The translations under genes and the position numbers were made by a program. From JBBQBQ01 sp038317685 (lineage in GTDB: Bacteria; Desulfobacterota; Desulfuromonadia; Desulfuromonadales; DDH964), in the NCBI GenBank assembly GCA_038317685.1, contig JBBQBQ010000002.1, forward strand, positions 1-41,149: a DNA stretch of 41,149 bases, written 5' to 3'. This document shows, piece by piece, positions 5,869-14,346 of this stretch; the stretch's first letter is position 1, and each line of letters starts with the position of its first letter. Below the pieces are notes generated by a model. It saw only the letters and a list, made by a program, of their open reading frames with translations, searched no databases and was not told the DNA's origin.

Positions 5869-6264
5869 TCAGCAACCGCACCCGCAGTTGTGGCAAACGA
5901 CCTTATTGCTCCCTTCCGGTTCAATGGTTTCGGGAGCGAATGCGATTCGGGTCACGCCGCGGCGGATATCTTCGAAGAGATCGTGGTTGGGACTGGCTCC
6001 GATCACGTGACCCAGGCAGAGATTGTTAATACCATCTTGTGGGGAACGAAGGCGAACGGTATTGAGGAGGTCGCCATAGCCCTTGACTTCAAGGGTCACA
6101 GCACCCTCAAACTGGACCATGACCTGAACCCCGAAGGGTTCCAGTTCGGCGGCCAAGTCGGCAAGAAACTGATCGAGGACTGTCCTTTCAATGGGGTAAT
6201 GCCAATCACTGCGGGGAAAATTTCGCTCGTAAAAACCAACCGTGATTTCTTTTTTTTGCGTCAT
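5869..6264 (-). CDS. Unknown protein with Cys-rich C-terminal tail
   Basis: This 131-residue soluble protein is not one I recognise. The body has no Cys except one at mid-length (NLCLGH), but the last eight residues are CHNCGCGC, giving four clustered Cys and one His that could bind a metal or a metal cofactor. The start at 6264 is preceded by GGAAAG; a longer frame to 6306 adds 14 residues that look like translated ribosome-site DNA. It overlaps the PDZ gene upstream by 4 bp, so it is probably co-translated as the last gene of the dut-yciO-PDZ run. No signal peptide is visible. Confidence 0.65.
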   Translation of the reverse strand: MTQKKEITVGFYERNFPRSDWHYPIERTVLDQFLADLAAELEPFGVQVMVQFEGAVTLEVKGYGDLLNTVRLRSPQDGINNLCLGHVIGASPNHDLFEDIRRGVTRIAFAPETIEPEGSNKVVCHNCGCGC

Positions 6265-6695
6265 GGTTTTCTTTCCAGCTTCTGGTCCTGGGTTGGCTGG
6301 AGCCATTCAACCCCTGGTAAAATGGTTGGAGAAACCGTCAATTTGGTACGGGTCAGCAAAACCGAGTGCTCGCCGGCAACGCCTGGTCGCAGGTAGGTGA
6401 CCGACACCTCCGTTCCGACGGAACCCCAAAGGGTCTGCGGCACAAGCTGTGAAAAAACACTTCCCGAAAGTTTTCTTCCGCCTACCTCAATCAGCAAATC
6501 CCCTGGTCGGATTCCAGACCGGGCCGCCGGAGATTCGGGGAGGACCTGCAGGACCACCAATTCACCGCTGGCGATTGGTACCACCTGCAAGCCGACTCCG
6601 GTTCTCGAGGCGGCTTCGGCAGCGCCAACCGAGTCGCAGTGCAACAATCCTCCTAGCAGACATATCCAAAAGAGGGTCCGCATGAAGGTGGTCAC
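6261..6695 (-). CDS. Exported single-PDZ-domain protein
   Basis: The 144-residue protein has an N-terminal signal sequence (residues about 5-26, with LFWICLLGGLL) ending near AEA. One PDZ domain follows (residues about 35-110), with the carboxylate-binding-type stretch VLPESPAARSGIRPGDLLIEVGG. There is no protease domain, unlike DegP/HtrA. The Cys after LLH is not a good lipobox because of the His before it. The start is GTG, overlapping the stop of yciO as GTGA, so the two are translationally coupled. It probably acts in the periplasm as a peptide-binding adaptor. Its stop overlaps the start of the next gene by 4 bp. Confidence 0.75.
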   Translation of the reverse strand: MTTFMRTLFWICLLGGLLHCDSVGAAEAASRTGVGLQVVPIASGELVVLQVLPESPAARSGIRPGDLLIEVGGRKLSGSVFSQLVPQTLWGSVGTEVSVTYLRPGVAGEHSVLLTRTKLTVSPTILPGVEWLQPTQDQKLERKP

Positions 6696-7306
6696 AATTG
6701 ATGTATCCAGGAGGTGTCGCCGCTTCCTTGGCGAAGCACTTCCAGGCGGTCATCGACCAGACTGATGACGGTAGAAGGTTCTCCCAGCAGGATGCCGCCG
6801 TCGATCACGGCGTCGAGCATTCGACCAAGGCGTTGGTCGATCTCATCCGGATCGTGGAGTGGTTCCTCGCCCGAAACATTGGCGCTGGTGGTGACAAGGG
6901 GATGCCCGAGTTCACGGACGATGGCGAGTGCAATAGGATTGTCAGGGATGCGAATGCCGACGGTCTTCTGACGGGTGGTCAACAGGTCAGGGACCAATCG
7001 GGTCCCCTCAAGCACAAATGTAAAGGGCCCCGGCAAATTCCGTTTCATGGTTTTGAAGGCAAAGTTGCTGACTTGGCAGTAGTTGGCGGCATCAGAAAGA
7101 TCGGCACAAATAAACGAAAACGGTTTGCGGGGATCCCGTTGCTTGATCTGGTAAAGCTGCTTAACCCCCTTCTTGTTGAAAATATCGCAACCGATCCCGT
7201 AAGTCGTATCGGTCGGATAGGCAATCACCCCGCCCTGCTTGAGGATTTCGACCACTCGATGGATCAGTCGCAATTGCGGATTTTGGGGATTGATGGCGAG
7301 AATCAT
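6692..7306 (-). CDS. YciO/Sua5/YrdC-family protein
   Basis: This 204-residue protein has the YrdC fold that makes threonylcarbamoyl-AMP for tRNA t6A37. Visible motifs are GGVIAYPTDTTYGIGCD near residue 25, KQRDPRKPFSF near residue 55, and the TTSANVSG block near 145. The opening (INPQNPQLRLIHRVVEIL) is closer to Escherichia coli YciO than to YrdC, so it may be either the t6A enzyme or its less-studied paralogue. The ATG at 7306 has AGGAGG five bases upstream; the frame extended to 7495 adds 63 unrelated residues. It lies 58 bp after dut and overlaps the PDZ gene. Confidence 0.85.
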   Translation of the reverse strand: MILAINPQNPQLRLIHRVVEILKQGGVIAYPTDTTYGIGCDIFNKKGVKQLYQIKQRDPRKPFSFICADLSDAANYCQVSNFAFKTMKRNLPGPFTFVLEGTRLVPDLLTTRQKTVGIRIPDNPIALAIVRELGHPLVTTSANVSGEEPLHDPDEIDQRLGRMLDAVIDGGILLGEPSTVISLVDDRLEVLRQGSGDTSWIHQL

Positions 7307-7364
7307 CTCATCCTCCTGGTGCGTCAGTGCCCTATGAGGGCCAAGTCCTGCATTATTAGGGCAT

Positions 7365-7829
7365 TCATCTGCCCTTTCCCTGCCCGCCGGTATGTCCGAA
7401 ACCGCCCTCCCCTCGGGACGTCTCTTGCAAAAATTCGGTTTCGATAAAGGCAGCCTGAATAACCGGTGCAATGACCAGTTGGGCAATACGGTCACCGGGA
7501 TTCAGGACCACTGGTTCCTTGCCGTGGTTGATGGCGATCATCCCTATTTCCCCCCTGAAATCACTGTCTATGGTGCCGGGAGTGTTGAGCATTGTCAATC
7601 CCTGGCGAAAGGCTAGTCCGGAACGGGGTCGGACCTGTCCTTCAAAACCGGTCGGGATGGCCAAGGCGATTCCCGTCGGCACCAGGGCCCGCTCACCGGG
7701 GGCCAGCACCAATGGAGTATCGAGATCGGCAAAAAGGTCCATGCCGGCCGCCTGGGCACTCATGTAGGTCGGGAGTTGAGCGCTGGGCCGGAGGCGTTTG
7801 ACAGGGATGGAAAGAGGTGTTTTTGACAT
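7365..7829 (-). CDS. dut: dUTP diphosphatase
   Basis: A 154-residue trimeric-type dUTPase that hydrolyses dUTP to dUMP and pyrophosphate, keeping uracil out of DNA and supplying dTMP synthesis. All five family motifs can be seen: AAGMDLFAD, RPRSGLA, the uracil hairpin region with GTIDSDFRGEIG, DRIAQLVI, and the C-terminal arm RGEGGFGHTG. The length is standard. It follows the M16 peptidase gene by 10 bp and is co-transcribed with it. Confidence 0.95.
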   Translation of the reverse strand: MSKTPLSIPVKRLRPSAQLPTYMSAQAAGMDLFADLDTPLVLAPGERALVPTGIALAIPTGFEGQVRPRSGLAFRQGLTMLNTPGTIDSDFRGEIGMIAINHGKEPVVLNPGDRIAQLVIAPVIQAAFIETEFLQETSRGEGGFGHTGGQGKGR

Positions 7830-7839
7830 GGAAATCCCC

Positions 7840-9099
7840 TTAGCCGAGGGTCAGGTCAAGGACCGGAAATTCCCCGGGATCGACAGGTCCGAGGAGATGA
7901 AGGTTGAGAAAATCGTCCTGGAACAGCGATTCTGCAAGGCGACGCACATCTTCGGCATCGACCTGATCAAATGCCGCCAGAACATCTTTGACAGAGAGGT
8001 GCCGGCCCAGGTAGAACTCGTTCTTGGCCAGGCGGGTCATGCGGTTTTCGGTGCTTTCCAGGGACAGCAGTAAATTACCGCGCAATTGTTCCCGGGCCGC
8101 TGTTAGTTCTGGCTCATCCACCATGGCGCGGCTAAGCCGATGCATTTCCTTCAGGACCAGATCTACGACTTGACGGGCATCTTCAGGGGCGGTCCCGGCA
8201 TAGACCACCAGTGCCCCGCCATCGCTGTGGCAGTGCAGGAAACTATAGATAGAATAGGCCAATCCACGATCTTCGCGAATCGCTTGAAACAGACGGGAAC
8301 TCATGCTCCCCCCTAAAAGGGCGTTGAGAACATAGGCAGCAAAACGGTTGGGATGGTTTTGCGGGAGGGCTCGAGTCCCCAGGCAAAAATGGACCTGCTC
8401 AAGGCTTTTCTGGGTGACATCGATACCGCTGCCGTAATCGGGGGGGGATTGGATCGGACCGGACCAGATCCCGTTCAAATCGCCGAACACCGTGATGAGC
8501 TGTTCGACCAGACGGTCATGGTCCAGGTGGCCGGCTGCGGTTATCACCAGTTGGTGGGGACGATAGCGCTGCTGTAAAAATGTGATGAGGGCGTTCCGAT
8601 CAAACGCCCCCACTGTCACCGCAGAACCAAGAATGGAAAAACCGAGGGAATGCTTTTTCCAGAAGGTTTTGTTGAAAAGATCGTGGATCAGGTCGTCGGC
8701 GGCATCCTCCACCATATTGATTTCCTGGAGGATCACCCGCCGTTCTTTTTCGATTTCATCAAGATCTAAAAGAGGATTGAGGACGACATCCCCGAGAAGA
8801 TCTATGGCCAACGGCAGGCGACGGGCCAGCACCTTGACGTAGTAACAACTGTATTCCCGGCTGGTAAACGCATTGAGAAGACCGCCGGCTTGATCGACCT
8901 CCCGGGCGATCTGCTGGGCAGATCGCCGGGAAGTCCCCTTGAAGAGCATGTGTTCAATGAAGTGGGATATCCCGTTTTCATGGGCCAGTTCATGACGGGA
9001 ACCGTTCGCTACCCAGACTCCAACGGAGACCGAATGAGCGGTCGGAATCGTTTCGCTAAGAACGCGAATGCCGTTGTCCAGAACCGTCTTTCGGAACAT
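7840..9099 (-). CDS. M16-family zinc peptidase (pitrilysin/processing-peptidase type)
   Basis: A 419-residue protein with the inverted zinc motif HFIEH at residues 46-50 and a downstream acidic ligand region (EKERRVILQEI). An active M16 domain is followed by a second, non-catalytic M16 half carrying the typical REDRGLAYSIYSF segment. It resembles single-polypeptide bacterial homologues of mitochondrial processing peptidase. No signal peptide is present, so it is predicted cytoplasmic. The substrate is unknown. It lies 12 bp after pnp, an arrangement seen in several bacteria. Confidence 0.9.
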   Translation of the reverse strand: MFRKTVLDNGIRVLSETIPTAHSVSVGVWVANGSRHELAHENGISHFIEHMLFKGTSRRSAQQIAREVDQAGGLLNAFTSREYSCYYVKVLARRLPLAIDLLGDVVLNPLLDLDEIEKERRVILQEINMVEDAADDLIHDLFNKTFWKKHSLGFSILGSAVTVGAFDRNALITFLQQRYRPHQLVITAAGHLDHDRLVEQLITVFGDLNGIWSGPIQSPPDYGSGIDVTQKSLEQVHFCLGTRALPQNHPNRFAAYVLNALLGGSMSSRLFQAIREDRGLAYSIYSFLHCHSDGGALVVYAGTAPEDARQVVDLVLKEMHRLSRAMVDEPELTAAREQLRGNLLLSLESTENRMTRLAKNEFYLGRHLSVKDVLAAFDQVDAEDVRRLAESLFQDDFLNLHLLGPVDPGEFPVLDLTLG

Positions 9100-9111
9100 C
9101 CCAGAGGTTCC

Positions 9112-11211
9112 TTACTCCCCTTCGGCGAGAGTTTGTCCGAGGGCTTCCTTACGGGACAACTTGATTTTACCCTGCTTATCAACGCCGATGCATTTGACCA
9201 GGATCTTTTCTCCCTCCTTAACCACATCGGAGACGTTGCGCACCCGCTCTTTATCCAGTTCAGAGACATGGACCAGGCCATCGGTGCCCGGATAGATTTC
9301 CACAAAGGCACCGAACTCCATGATCTTCCTGACGGTTCCCAGGTACAGCTTTCCGACTTCGGCTTCTTGGGTCAGATCGCGAATCATCTTGATAGCCAAC
9401 TTACAGGCCTCACCATCCGCAGAGGCAATATTGACACGGCCGTCATCTTCGATATCGATGGTGCAGCCGGTCGCTTCGATGATGCCGCGGATGTTCTTAC
9501 CGCCCGAGCCGATAACCGTCCGAACCTGATCGGATTTGACGTAGATAGTGGTGATCCGCGGAGCATAGGGGGAGAGATCGGCCCGGGGTGCCGCGAGGGA
9601 TTTGGCCATCTCGCCGAGAATATGGACCCGGCCCGCTCGGGCCTGATCCAAGGCTTTTCCCATGATCTGCCGGGTTACCCCGGTGATCTTTATGTCCATC
9701 TGCAGAGCGGTCACCCCGTTCTGGGACCCGGTGACTTTGAAGTCCATGTCGCCGAGATGGTCTTCATCGCCGAGGATGTCGGACAGGACCGCAACGTCAT
9801 CCCCTTCCTTGATCAGGCCCATGGCGATGCCGGCCAGAGGTTCCTTCATCGGAACTCCGGCGTCCATCAGGGACAGGGATGCACCGCAGACGCTGGCCAT
9901 GGATGAAGAACCGTTCGATTCGAGGATGTCGGAAACGATCCGGATGGTGTAAGGAAAATCTTCATGGCGGGGAAGAACCTTCGCAATCGACCGCTCGGCC
10001 AGATAGCCGTGGCCGATTTCGCGACGTCCCGGGAAAAGTCGCATGCTTGTCTCACCGACGCTGAAAGGAGGAAAGTTGTAGTGAAGCATGAATTTTTTGA
10101 ACTCCATCCCCTGGACATTATCCATGCGTTGTTCGTCGCCTGAAGTCCCCAAGGCAACCGCTACCAACGCCTGGGTTTCGCCGCGGGTAAAGAGGGCGCT
10201 GCCATGAGCGCGAGGCAACAGGCCCACTTCGCAGGTGATTGGACGAACAGTCTCCATGTCGCGGCCGTCAATGCGAACTTGGTCGCGGATGATCATCTGC
10301 CGCACCACCCGCTTCTCAACCTTGCCGACCAACCCGGCGATCTCCCCGTGACGGCCTTCAAATTCGGCGGCCAAGGTCTCGAGAACCTCCGCCTGGACCT
10401 GCTTAACGGCAAGGTGCCGCTCCTGCTTGGTGCGGATTCCGACCGCCGCTGTCATCTTGGCGTTGGCTAGTTCATTGACGCGAGCCTCAAGGGTCGGGTC
10501 AACCTGGGGGGCGGCAAAGTCCCGCTTGGAATTGCCGACCAGGGCGGCCAATTTGACCTGAGCTTCGATGAGCGGCTGCATGGCACTGTGCCCGAAGAAA
10601 ATCGCTTCTAGCATGTCGGTCTCGGAGAGAAAATGGGCTTCTCCTTCGACCATGATCACGGCATCCTTGGACCCGGCAACGATGATATCGAGATCACTTT
10701 CAGCAATCTCAGCCAGGGTCGGATTCGCGATGAATTGTCCGCTGACCCGCCCGACTCGAACTCCGGCGATCGGTCCGGCGAAAGGGATGTCTGATACGGC
10801 AACAGCTGCAGAGGCGGCAACAATAGCCAGAGTATCGGGGTCGTTGACCCGGTCCAGGGAGATGACGGTCGGCATGACCTGGGTTTCAAACATGTACCCC
10901 TTGGGAAAGAGGGGGCGCATCGGCCGATCGATGAGGCGGCAGATGAGGGTTTCACGCTCAGTGGCGCCCCGCTCCCGACGAAAGAAAGAACCGGGGATCT
11001 TTCCGCCGGCATAGAATTTTTCCTGATAGTTGACGGTCAGGGGAAAAAACTCCTGACCTTCCCGCATTTTCCGGGCAGAGACCACGGTGCAGAGCACCTT
11101 GGTGTCGCCATAAGTTACGACCGTTGCGCCATCAGCCTGGCGGGCCATTTTACCGGTTTCTATGGTCAGCGGTTGGCCATTGAATTCGACTTGAACCTTA
11201 TGATAAGCCAT
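9112..11211 (-). CDS. pnp: Polyribonucleotide nucleotidyltransferase (PNPase)
   Basis: A 699-residue trimeric 3'-5' exoribonuclease that degrades RNA by phosphorolysis. Two RNase PH-like domains with a helical linker are followed by a KH domain (VIGSGGKNIRGIIEATG) and an S1 domain (GTVRKIMEFGAFVEI..G.DGLVHVSEL). I chose the ATG at 11211 because AAGGAG lies 7 bases upstream and the family begins there. The frame extended to 11406 translates the structured leader. It follows rpsO after a terminator and stem-loops, suggesting uncoupled or processed expression. Confidence 0.95.
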   Translation of the reverse strand: MAYHKVQVEFNGQPLTIETGKMARQADGATVVTYGDTKVLCTVVSARKMREGQEFFPLTVNYQEKFYAGGKIPGSFFRRERGATERETLICRLIDRPMRPLFPKGYMFETQVMPTVISLDRVNDPDTLAIVAASAAVAVSDIPFAGPIAGVRVGRVSGQFIANPTLAEIAESDLDIIVAGSKDAVIMVEGEAHFLSETDMLEAIFFGHSAMQPLIEAQVKLAALVGNSKRDFAAPQVDPTLEARVNELANAKMTAAVGIRTKQERHLAVKQVQAEVLETLAAEFEGRHGEIAGLVGKVEKRVVRQMIIRDQVRIDGRDMETVRPITCEVGLLPRAHGSALFTRGETQALVAVALGTSGDEQRMDNVQGMEFKKFMLHYNFPPFSVGETSMRLFPGRREIGHGYLAERSIAKVLPRHEDFPYTIRIVSDILESNGSSSMASVCGASLSLMDAGVPMKEPLAGIAMGLIKEGDDVAVLSDILGDEDHLGDMDFKVTGSQNGVTALQMDIKITGVTRQIMGKALDQARAGRVHILGEMAKSLAAPRADLSPYAPRITTIYVKSDQVRTVIGSGGKNIRGIIEATGCTIDIEDDGRVNIASADGEACKLAIKMIRDLTQEAEVGKLYLGTVRKIMEFGAFVEIYPGTDGLVHVSELDKERVRNVSDVVKEGEKILVKCIGVDKQGKIKLSRKEALGQTLAEGE

Positions 11212-11229
11212 CTTGAACTCCTTTCCGCG

Positions 11230-11269
11230 CCCCGTTTGGGGTGAGCGGCTCGTGCCGTCCGCAGACGGC
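11230..11269 (-). promoter_or_regulatory. Stem-loops in the pnp leader
   Basis: GCCGTC (11254-11259) pairs with GACGGC (11264-11269), and CCCC (11230-11233) pairs with GGGG (11238-11241), directly upstream of the pnp ribosome site. In enterobacteria the pnp leader hairpin is cut by RNase III and used for autoregulation. A similar role here is inferred from position only. Confidence 0.4.
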
Positions 11270-11377
11270 GGTTTTCCAACAAAAAATGGCAGAAGGAGGA
11301 TGGCCTGAGACAGAACCCGCCAGCAGCTTGTCGCTGCGCCGGTTTCTCTCTCCGGACAACCTCCCGTGCCATCACCT

Positions 11378-11427
11378 AAAAAACCAGGGCAGCAGACCCT
11401 CCGCATCGACGAAGAGCGTGCTGCCCC
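11378..11427 (-). terminator. Terminator between rpsO and pnp
   Basis: GGGCAGCA (11387-11394) pairs with TGCTGCCC (11419-11426), closing a 24-base loop with a small inner stem. On the minus strand TTTTTT (11378-11383) follows. It starts 4 bases after the rpsO stop, so most transcripts may end here and pnp would depend on read-through or its own promoter. Confidence 0.7.
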
Positions 11428-11430
11428 TTG

Positions 11431-11697
11431 TTACCGGCGAATGCCCAATTCCTTGATAACAACGCGATAACGCTCGACGTCTTTCCCCTTCAGGTAATCA
11501 AGGAGCCGCCTTCTCTGCCCGACGATCTTGAGAAGACCCCTACGGGAGTGATGGTCTTTTTTGTGGGTACGGAAATGATCAGTCAGATAGGTGATGCGCG
11601 CGGAGAGGAGCGCGATCTGCACTTCCGGGGACCCGGTGTCGCCCTCGTGGGTCTTGAATTTTTCGATGATTTCCTGTTTGCGTTCTGTGGCCAGCAC
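11431..11697 (-). CDS. rpsO: 30S ribosomal protein S15
   Basis: An 88-residue ribosomal protein that binds 16S rRNA helices 20-22 early in assembly. The family pattern GDTGSPEVQIALLSARITYLT followed by HKKDHHSRRGLL is present. The start is GTG with GGAGG upstream. It sits between truB and pnp, the common bacterial order. A short palindromic hairpin at 11724-11740 in its leader may be the site of S15 feedback. Confidence 0.97.
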   Translation of the reverse strand: MLATERKQEIIEKFKTHEGDTGSPEVQIALLSARITYLTDHFRTHKKDHHSRRGLLKIVGQRRRLLDYLKGKDVERYRVVIKELGIRR

Positions 11698-11723
11698 TGT
11701 GCCACCTCCTTTCAGTGAACTGT

Positions 11724-11740
11724 TCCGGATTATCTCCGGA
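11724..11740 (-). promoter_or_regulatory. Palindromic hairpin in the rpsO leader
   Basis: Two copies of the self-complementary TCCGGA (11724-11729 and 11735-11740) are separated by five bases (GATAA on the minus strand). They form a 6-bp hairpin about 26 bases upstream of the GTG. S15 often represses its own translation through leader structures, but the folds differ between phyla, so function is inferred. Confidence 0.35.
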
Positions 11741-11801
11741 CAATCGCTTTGAGAAACATCTGCCCTTTTATCACAAACCCCCTTACCTGTAAAGCACTAT
11801 A

Positions 11802-12716
11802 TCACCAGATCCCAGGGTGGTTGAAGACCCGCAATAGTTCAAAATCGCCACGTTTTTCACGTTCGCGGTGGGGGGCGAAGGTGGCGATGGAAAGGGTCTT
11901 GCCCTCGTCCAGAAGTAAGATCAGGTCCCCATCGGCGCCTGGTAAGCCCAGACACTGGTCGAGTGCCGGGGGGATCCCCTGCTTCAAACGTAGGGCGGCG
12001 GTGGCATTAATTTCAAGGGTCGCCATCTGGGGCAGGACCTCACGTGGACCGAGGAGCCTGGGTATGGAATCTTGGCTGAGGTCTTCGAGGGTGGCCAGGG
12101 GCAGGCATTCCCCTTCATGGAAAGGGCCGGAGCGGGTGCGGCGAAGGGCCGTTAGATGAGCCCCACACCCAAGGGCCATACCCAAATCGTGGGCCAAGGT
12201 GCGAACGTAGGTCCCCTTGGAGCAGGCAACGGTGAAATCAACCTCAGGAAAATCGATACGGGTCACAGTCAGACGATAGATCGTCACCGGACGGGTCGAA
12301 CGTTCCACTTCGATCCCTTGACGGGCCAGACGGTGCAACGGGATTCCGTCTTTTTTCAGGGCCGAGAACATCGGCGGCAATTGCAGAATGTCTCCCGTCA
12401 GCCGCGCCGCACCCTGGAGAACGTCTGCAGGGGTGATCAACCCGAGCGCTCGTTCCTCGATGACCCTTCCTTCGGCATCCTGGGTCTCAGTCATGATCCC
12501 CAGTTTCAAGGTGGCCTGATATTCCTTATCGCCCTCCAGGAGAAACTGAACCAGTCGAGTCCCCTCCCCTACTGCCACGGGCAACACTCCGGTCGCCATC
12601 GGGTCGAGGGTCCCGGTATGGCCTACGCGTCTGGTTTTGAGCAGCCGCCGTACCCGGCGCACCACATCATGGGAGGTGATCCCCTTAGGTTTATCGATCA
12701 GCAGGATGCCATGCAT
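11802..12716 (-). CDS. truB: tRNA pseudouridine(55) synthase
   Basis: A 304-residue enzyme that makes pseudouridine 55 in the T loop of tRNAs. The catalytic block GHTGTLDPMATGVLPV holds the nucleophilic Asp at residue 38. The N-terminal GILLIDKPKGITSHDVV and a C-terminal PUA-like part are present, and the length is usual. It follows nrnA by 8 bp and precedes rpsO by about 100 bp. Confidence 0.95.
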   Translation of the reverse strand: MHGILLIDKPKGITSHDVVRRVRRLLKTRRVGHTGTLDPMATGVLPVAVGEGTRLVQFLLEGDKEYQATLKLGIMTETQDAEGRVIEERALGLITPADVLQGAARLTGDILQLPPMFSALKKDGIPLHRLARQGIEVERSTRPVTIYRLTVTRIDFPEVDFTVACSKGTYVRTLAHDLGMALGCGAHLTALRRTRSGPFHEGECLPLATLEDLSQDSIPRLLGPREVLPQMATLEINATAALRLKQGIPPALDQCLGLPGADGDLILLLDEGKTLSIATFAPHREREKRGDFELLRVFNHPGIW

Positions 12717-12724
12717 TAGGAGGC

Positions 12725-13675
12725 TCAGTCGTGGGCAATCTTGAGGCGGGAAAAAACCAGGTTACGAATTTCGACAAGAGTTCCCTCGACGACTGCTCCG
12801 GAGGCGTTGTGGTGGCCACCGCCGCCAAATTCGCGAGAAAGAGCCCCAACGTCCACCTTCCCCTTAGAGCGGAAGCCGACCTTGAAAGCGGTCGCACTGA
12901 CCTGCCTGAAGAAGAGAGCCACTTCGACTCCCCGAATGGAGCGGGGGTAATTGACGAATCCGTCGGTGTGCTCGGCGTTGCTGCCGGTGTCCTCATACAT
13001 ACCCGTCGTAACGCTCACCGAACCGTACCGGCCGCAGGCCGAAATGGTCAGGGTGTCGAGGGCTTTGGCCAGGAGTTTCAAACGTCGGGGGTCCTGGTTT
13101 TCATAAAGACCGGTGGCTACTTCCCAAGGTTGAGCACCCAAACCGATCATCTCCCCGGCGATCATGAAGGCTTCGGGATTGGCGTTGGAATAACGAAAAG
13201 AACCGGTGTCAGCAAGGACCGCAGCGTAGATGCAGGTGGCGACGGTTTGGGAAATCGGCCAGTTGCCGGCGGACAGAATTCGATAAACCAGCGCGCCCGT
13301 GGCGCAAGCTTCGGTATCCACGAAGTATATTTCGCCGAAATTTTCAGAGAAGGGGTGGTGATCGATATTGACCAGGGTCGGGCATAACTCCCGCAAATGA
13401 AGGCCGGCACGTCGCAGTTCCCCGGCGTCAAGAACGAAACCGGCGTCAAAGGGTCCTTGACCGTCAAGGTCGCTGACCACCGTATCGGCCCCAGGAAGAA
13501 AATCGAAGGCGGTCGGCACGCCGTCGCGATTATAGGCGACAACCTCCTTGCCGAGTTCACGTAAGGCCAGAGTCAGTGCCAGCGTCGAGGCGAGGGCATC
13601 GCCGTCGGGGCCTTCATGGGCGGCGACCAGAAACCGCTGCCCGTCACGAATGGTCTTCAGAATCGCCTGGACCAT
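12725..13675 (-). CDS. nrnA: DHH-family phosphoesterase (NrnA-type oligoribonuclease/pAp phosphatase)
   Basis: A 316-residue DHH-DHHA1 protein. Motifs for the Mn2+ site are GPDGDALAS near the N-terminus and the signature DHH in NIDHHPFSENFG. The DHHA1 nucleotide-binding loop is GGGGHHNASG near the C-terminus. The family degrades short RNA oligonucleotides and 3'-phosphoadenosine 5'-phosphate. Start choice is not certain: ATG at 13675 has GGTGAG very close upstream, while GTG at 13681 is two codons earlier. It overlaps the end of rbfA by 32 bp, so translation is coupled. The rbfA-nrnA-truB order is common. Confidence 0.9.
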   Translation of the reverse strand: MVQAILKTIRDGQRFLVAAHEGPDGDALASTLALTLALRELGKEVVAYNRDGVPTAFDFLPGADTVVSDLDGQGPFDAGFVLDAGELRRAGLHLRELCPTLVNIDHHPFSENFGEIYFVDTEACATGALVYRILSAGNWPISQTVATCIYAAVLADTGSFRYSNANPEAFMIAGEMIGLGAQPWEVATGLYENQDPRRLKLLAKALDTLTISACGRYGSVSVTTGMYEDTGSNAEHTDGFVNYPRSIRGVEVALFFRQVSATAFKVGFRSKGKVDVGALSREFGGGGHHNASGAVVEGTLVEIRNLVFSRLKIAHD

Positions 13676-14021
13676 GCTCACCGGTTTTAATGTCTCGAAG
13701 GATGGATTCGATACGGTTCCCGTAATCGAGAGAGGTGTCGTATTGGAAGGTCAACTCCGGCACCAGCCGCAGTCGCAGAACCTTGGCGAGTTCCCGCCGA
13801 AAGAAAGGTATGGCCGAAGTCAGGCCCTTCTGGCTGTCATTGCGGGCTTGGTCATCCCCCATCACGGTAAAGAAGATGCGGGCATGGTGGAGATCATGAG
13901 TGACATCGACGGCGGTAATGGTTACGAAACCGACTCGCGGGTCCTTAAGTCCTTTGAGCAACAGCCCCGAAACTTCTTTTTGAATCATCTCGCCGACGCG
14001 GTGGGAACGCTGGTATTCCAA
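13644..14021 (-). CDS. rbfA: 30S ribosome-binding factor A
   Basis: A 125-residue KH-fold protein that helps 16S rRNA 5'-end maturation in late 30S assembly. The family opening (RSHRVGEMIQKEVSGLL) and the middle segment PRVGFVTITAVDVTHDLHHARIFF are visible. The acidic/polar C-tail runs into the start of nrnA. It lies 25 bp downstream of ylxP. Confidence 0.95.
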   Translation of the reverse strand: MEYQRSHRVGEMIQKEVSGLLLKGLKDPRVGFVTITAVDVTHDLHHARIFFTVMGDDQARNDSQKGLTSAIPFFRRELAKVLRLRLVPELTFQYDTSLDYGNRIESILRDIKTGEHGPGDSEDHS

Positions 14022-14046
14022 TATGAATCCTTTGCAGGTTGGGCTT

Positions 14047-14334
14047 TTAGTAATGCAGGTATTCCGTCATGCGCTCGGTGATATCGCCAAGTCCGATTCG
14101 AGCGATCTCTTCCTCAACCTTGAAGAACACCTCCCGCACCACATCTTCGTCCGATGCGACCATAACGAATCCCAGTTCGGTCCTCTGCCAAAGTTCCTGC
14201 AGGCCCGTTTCAGCCGCCGAGACCGAGAATCGTTCGCGGCAGCGGCCCAGGATGCGTTTGACAATGCTGCGTTTTTCCTTGAGACTCTGGGGGTCGTAAA
14301 GGAACAGATCGACCCTCAGGACCCCTACGACCAT
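14047..14334 (-). CDS. YlxP/DUF503 family protein
   Basis: A 95-residue small protein of the DUF503 family, usually encoded between infB and rbfA in this operon. The typical LRVDLFLYDPQSLKEKRSIVK segment is present. The ATG at 14334 is preferred over GTG at 14340 because the AGGGG site, which overlaps the infB stop, is then about nine bases away. Its role is not established; genomic position suggests ribosome assembly. Confidence 0.85.
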   Translation of the reverse strand: MVVGVLRVDLFLYDPQSLKEKRSIVKRILGRCRERFSVSAAETGLQELWQRTELGFVMVASDEDVVREVFFKVEEEIARIGLGDITERMTEYLHY

Positions 14335-14346
14335 CGCCACTTACCC

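Noticed and set aside
11350..11375. Sigma-54-like promoter (TGGCACG then TTGT on the minus strand) before pnp
   Set aside because: The GG and GC elements are not at the required spacing; the second element lacks GC at the right position.
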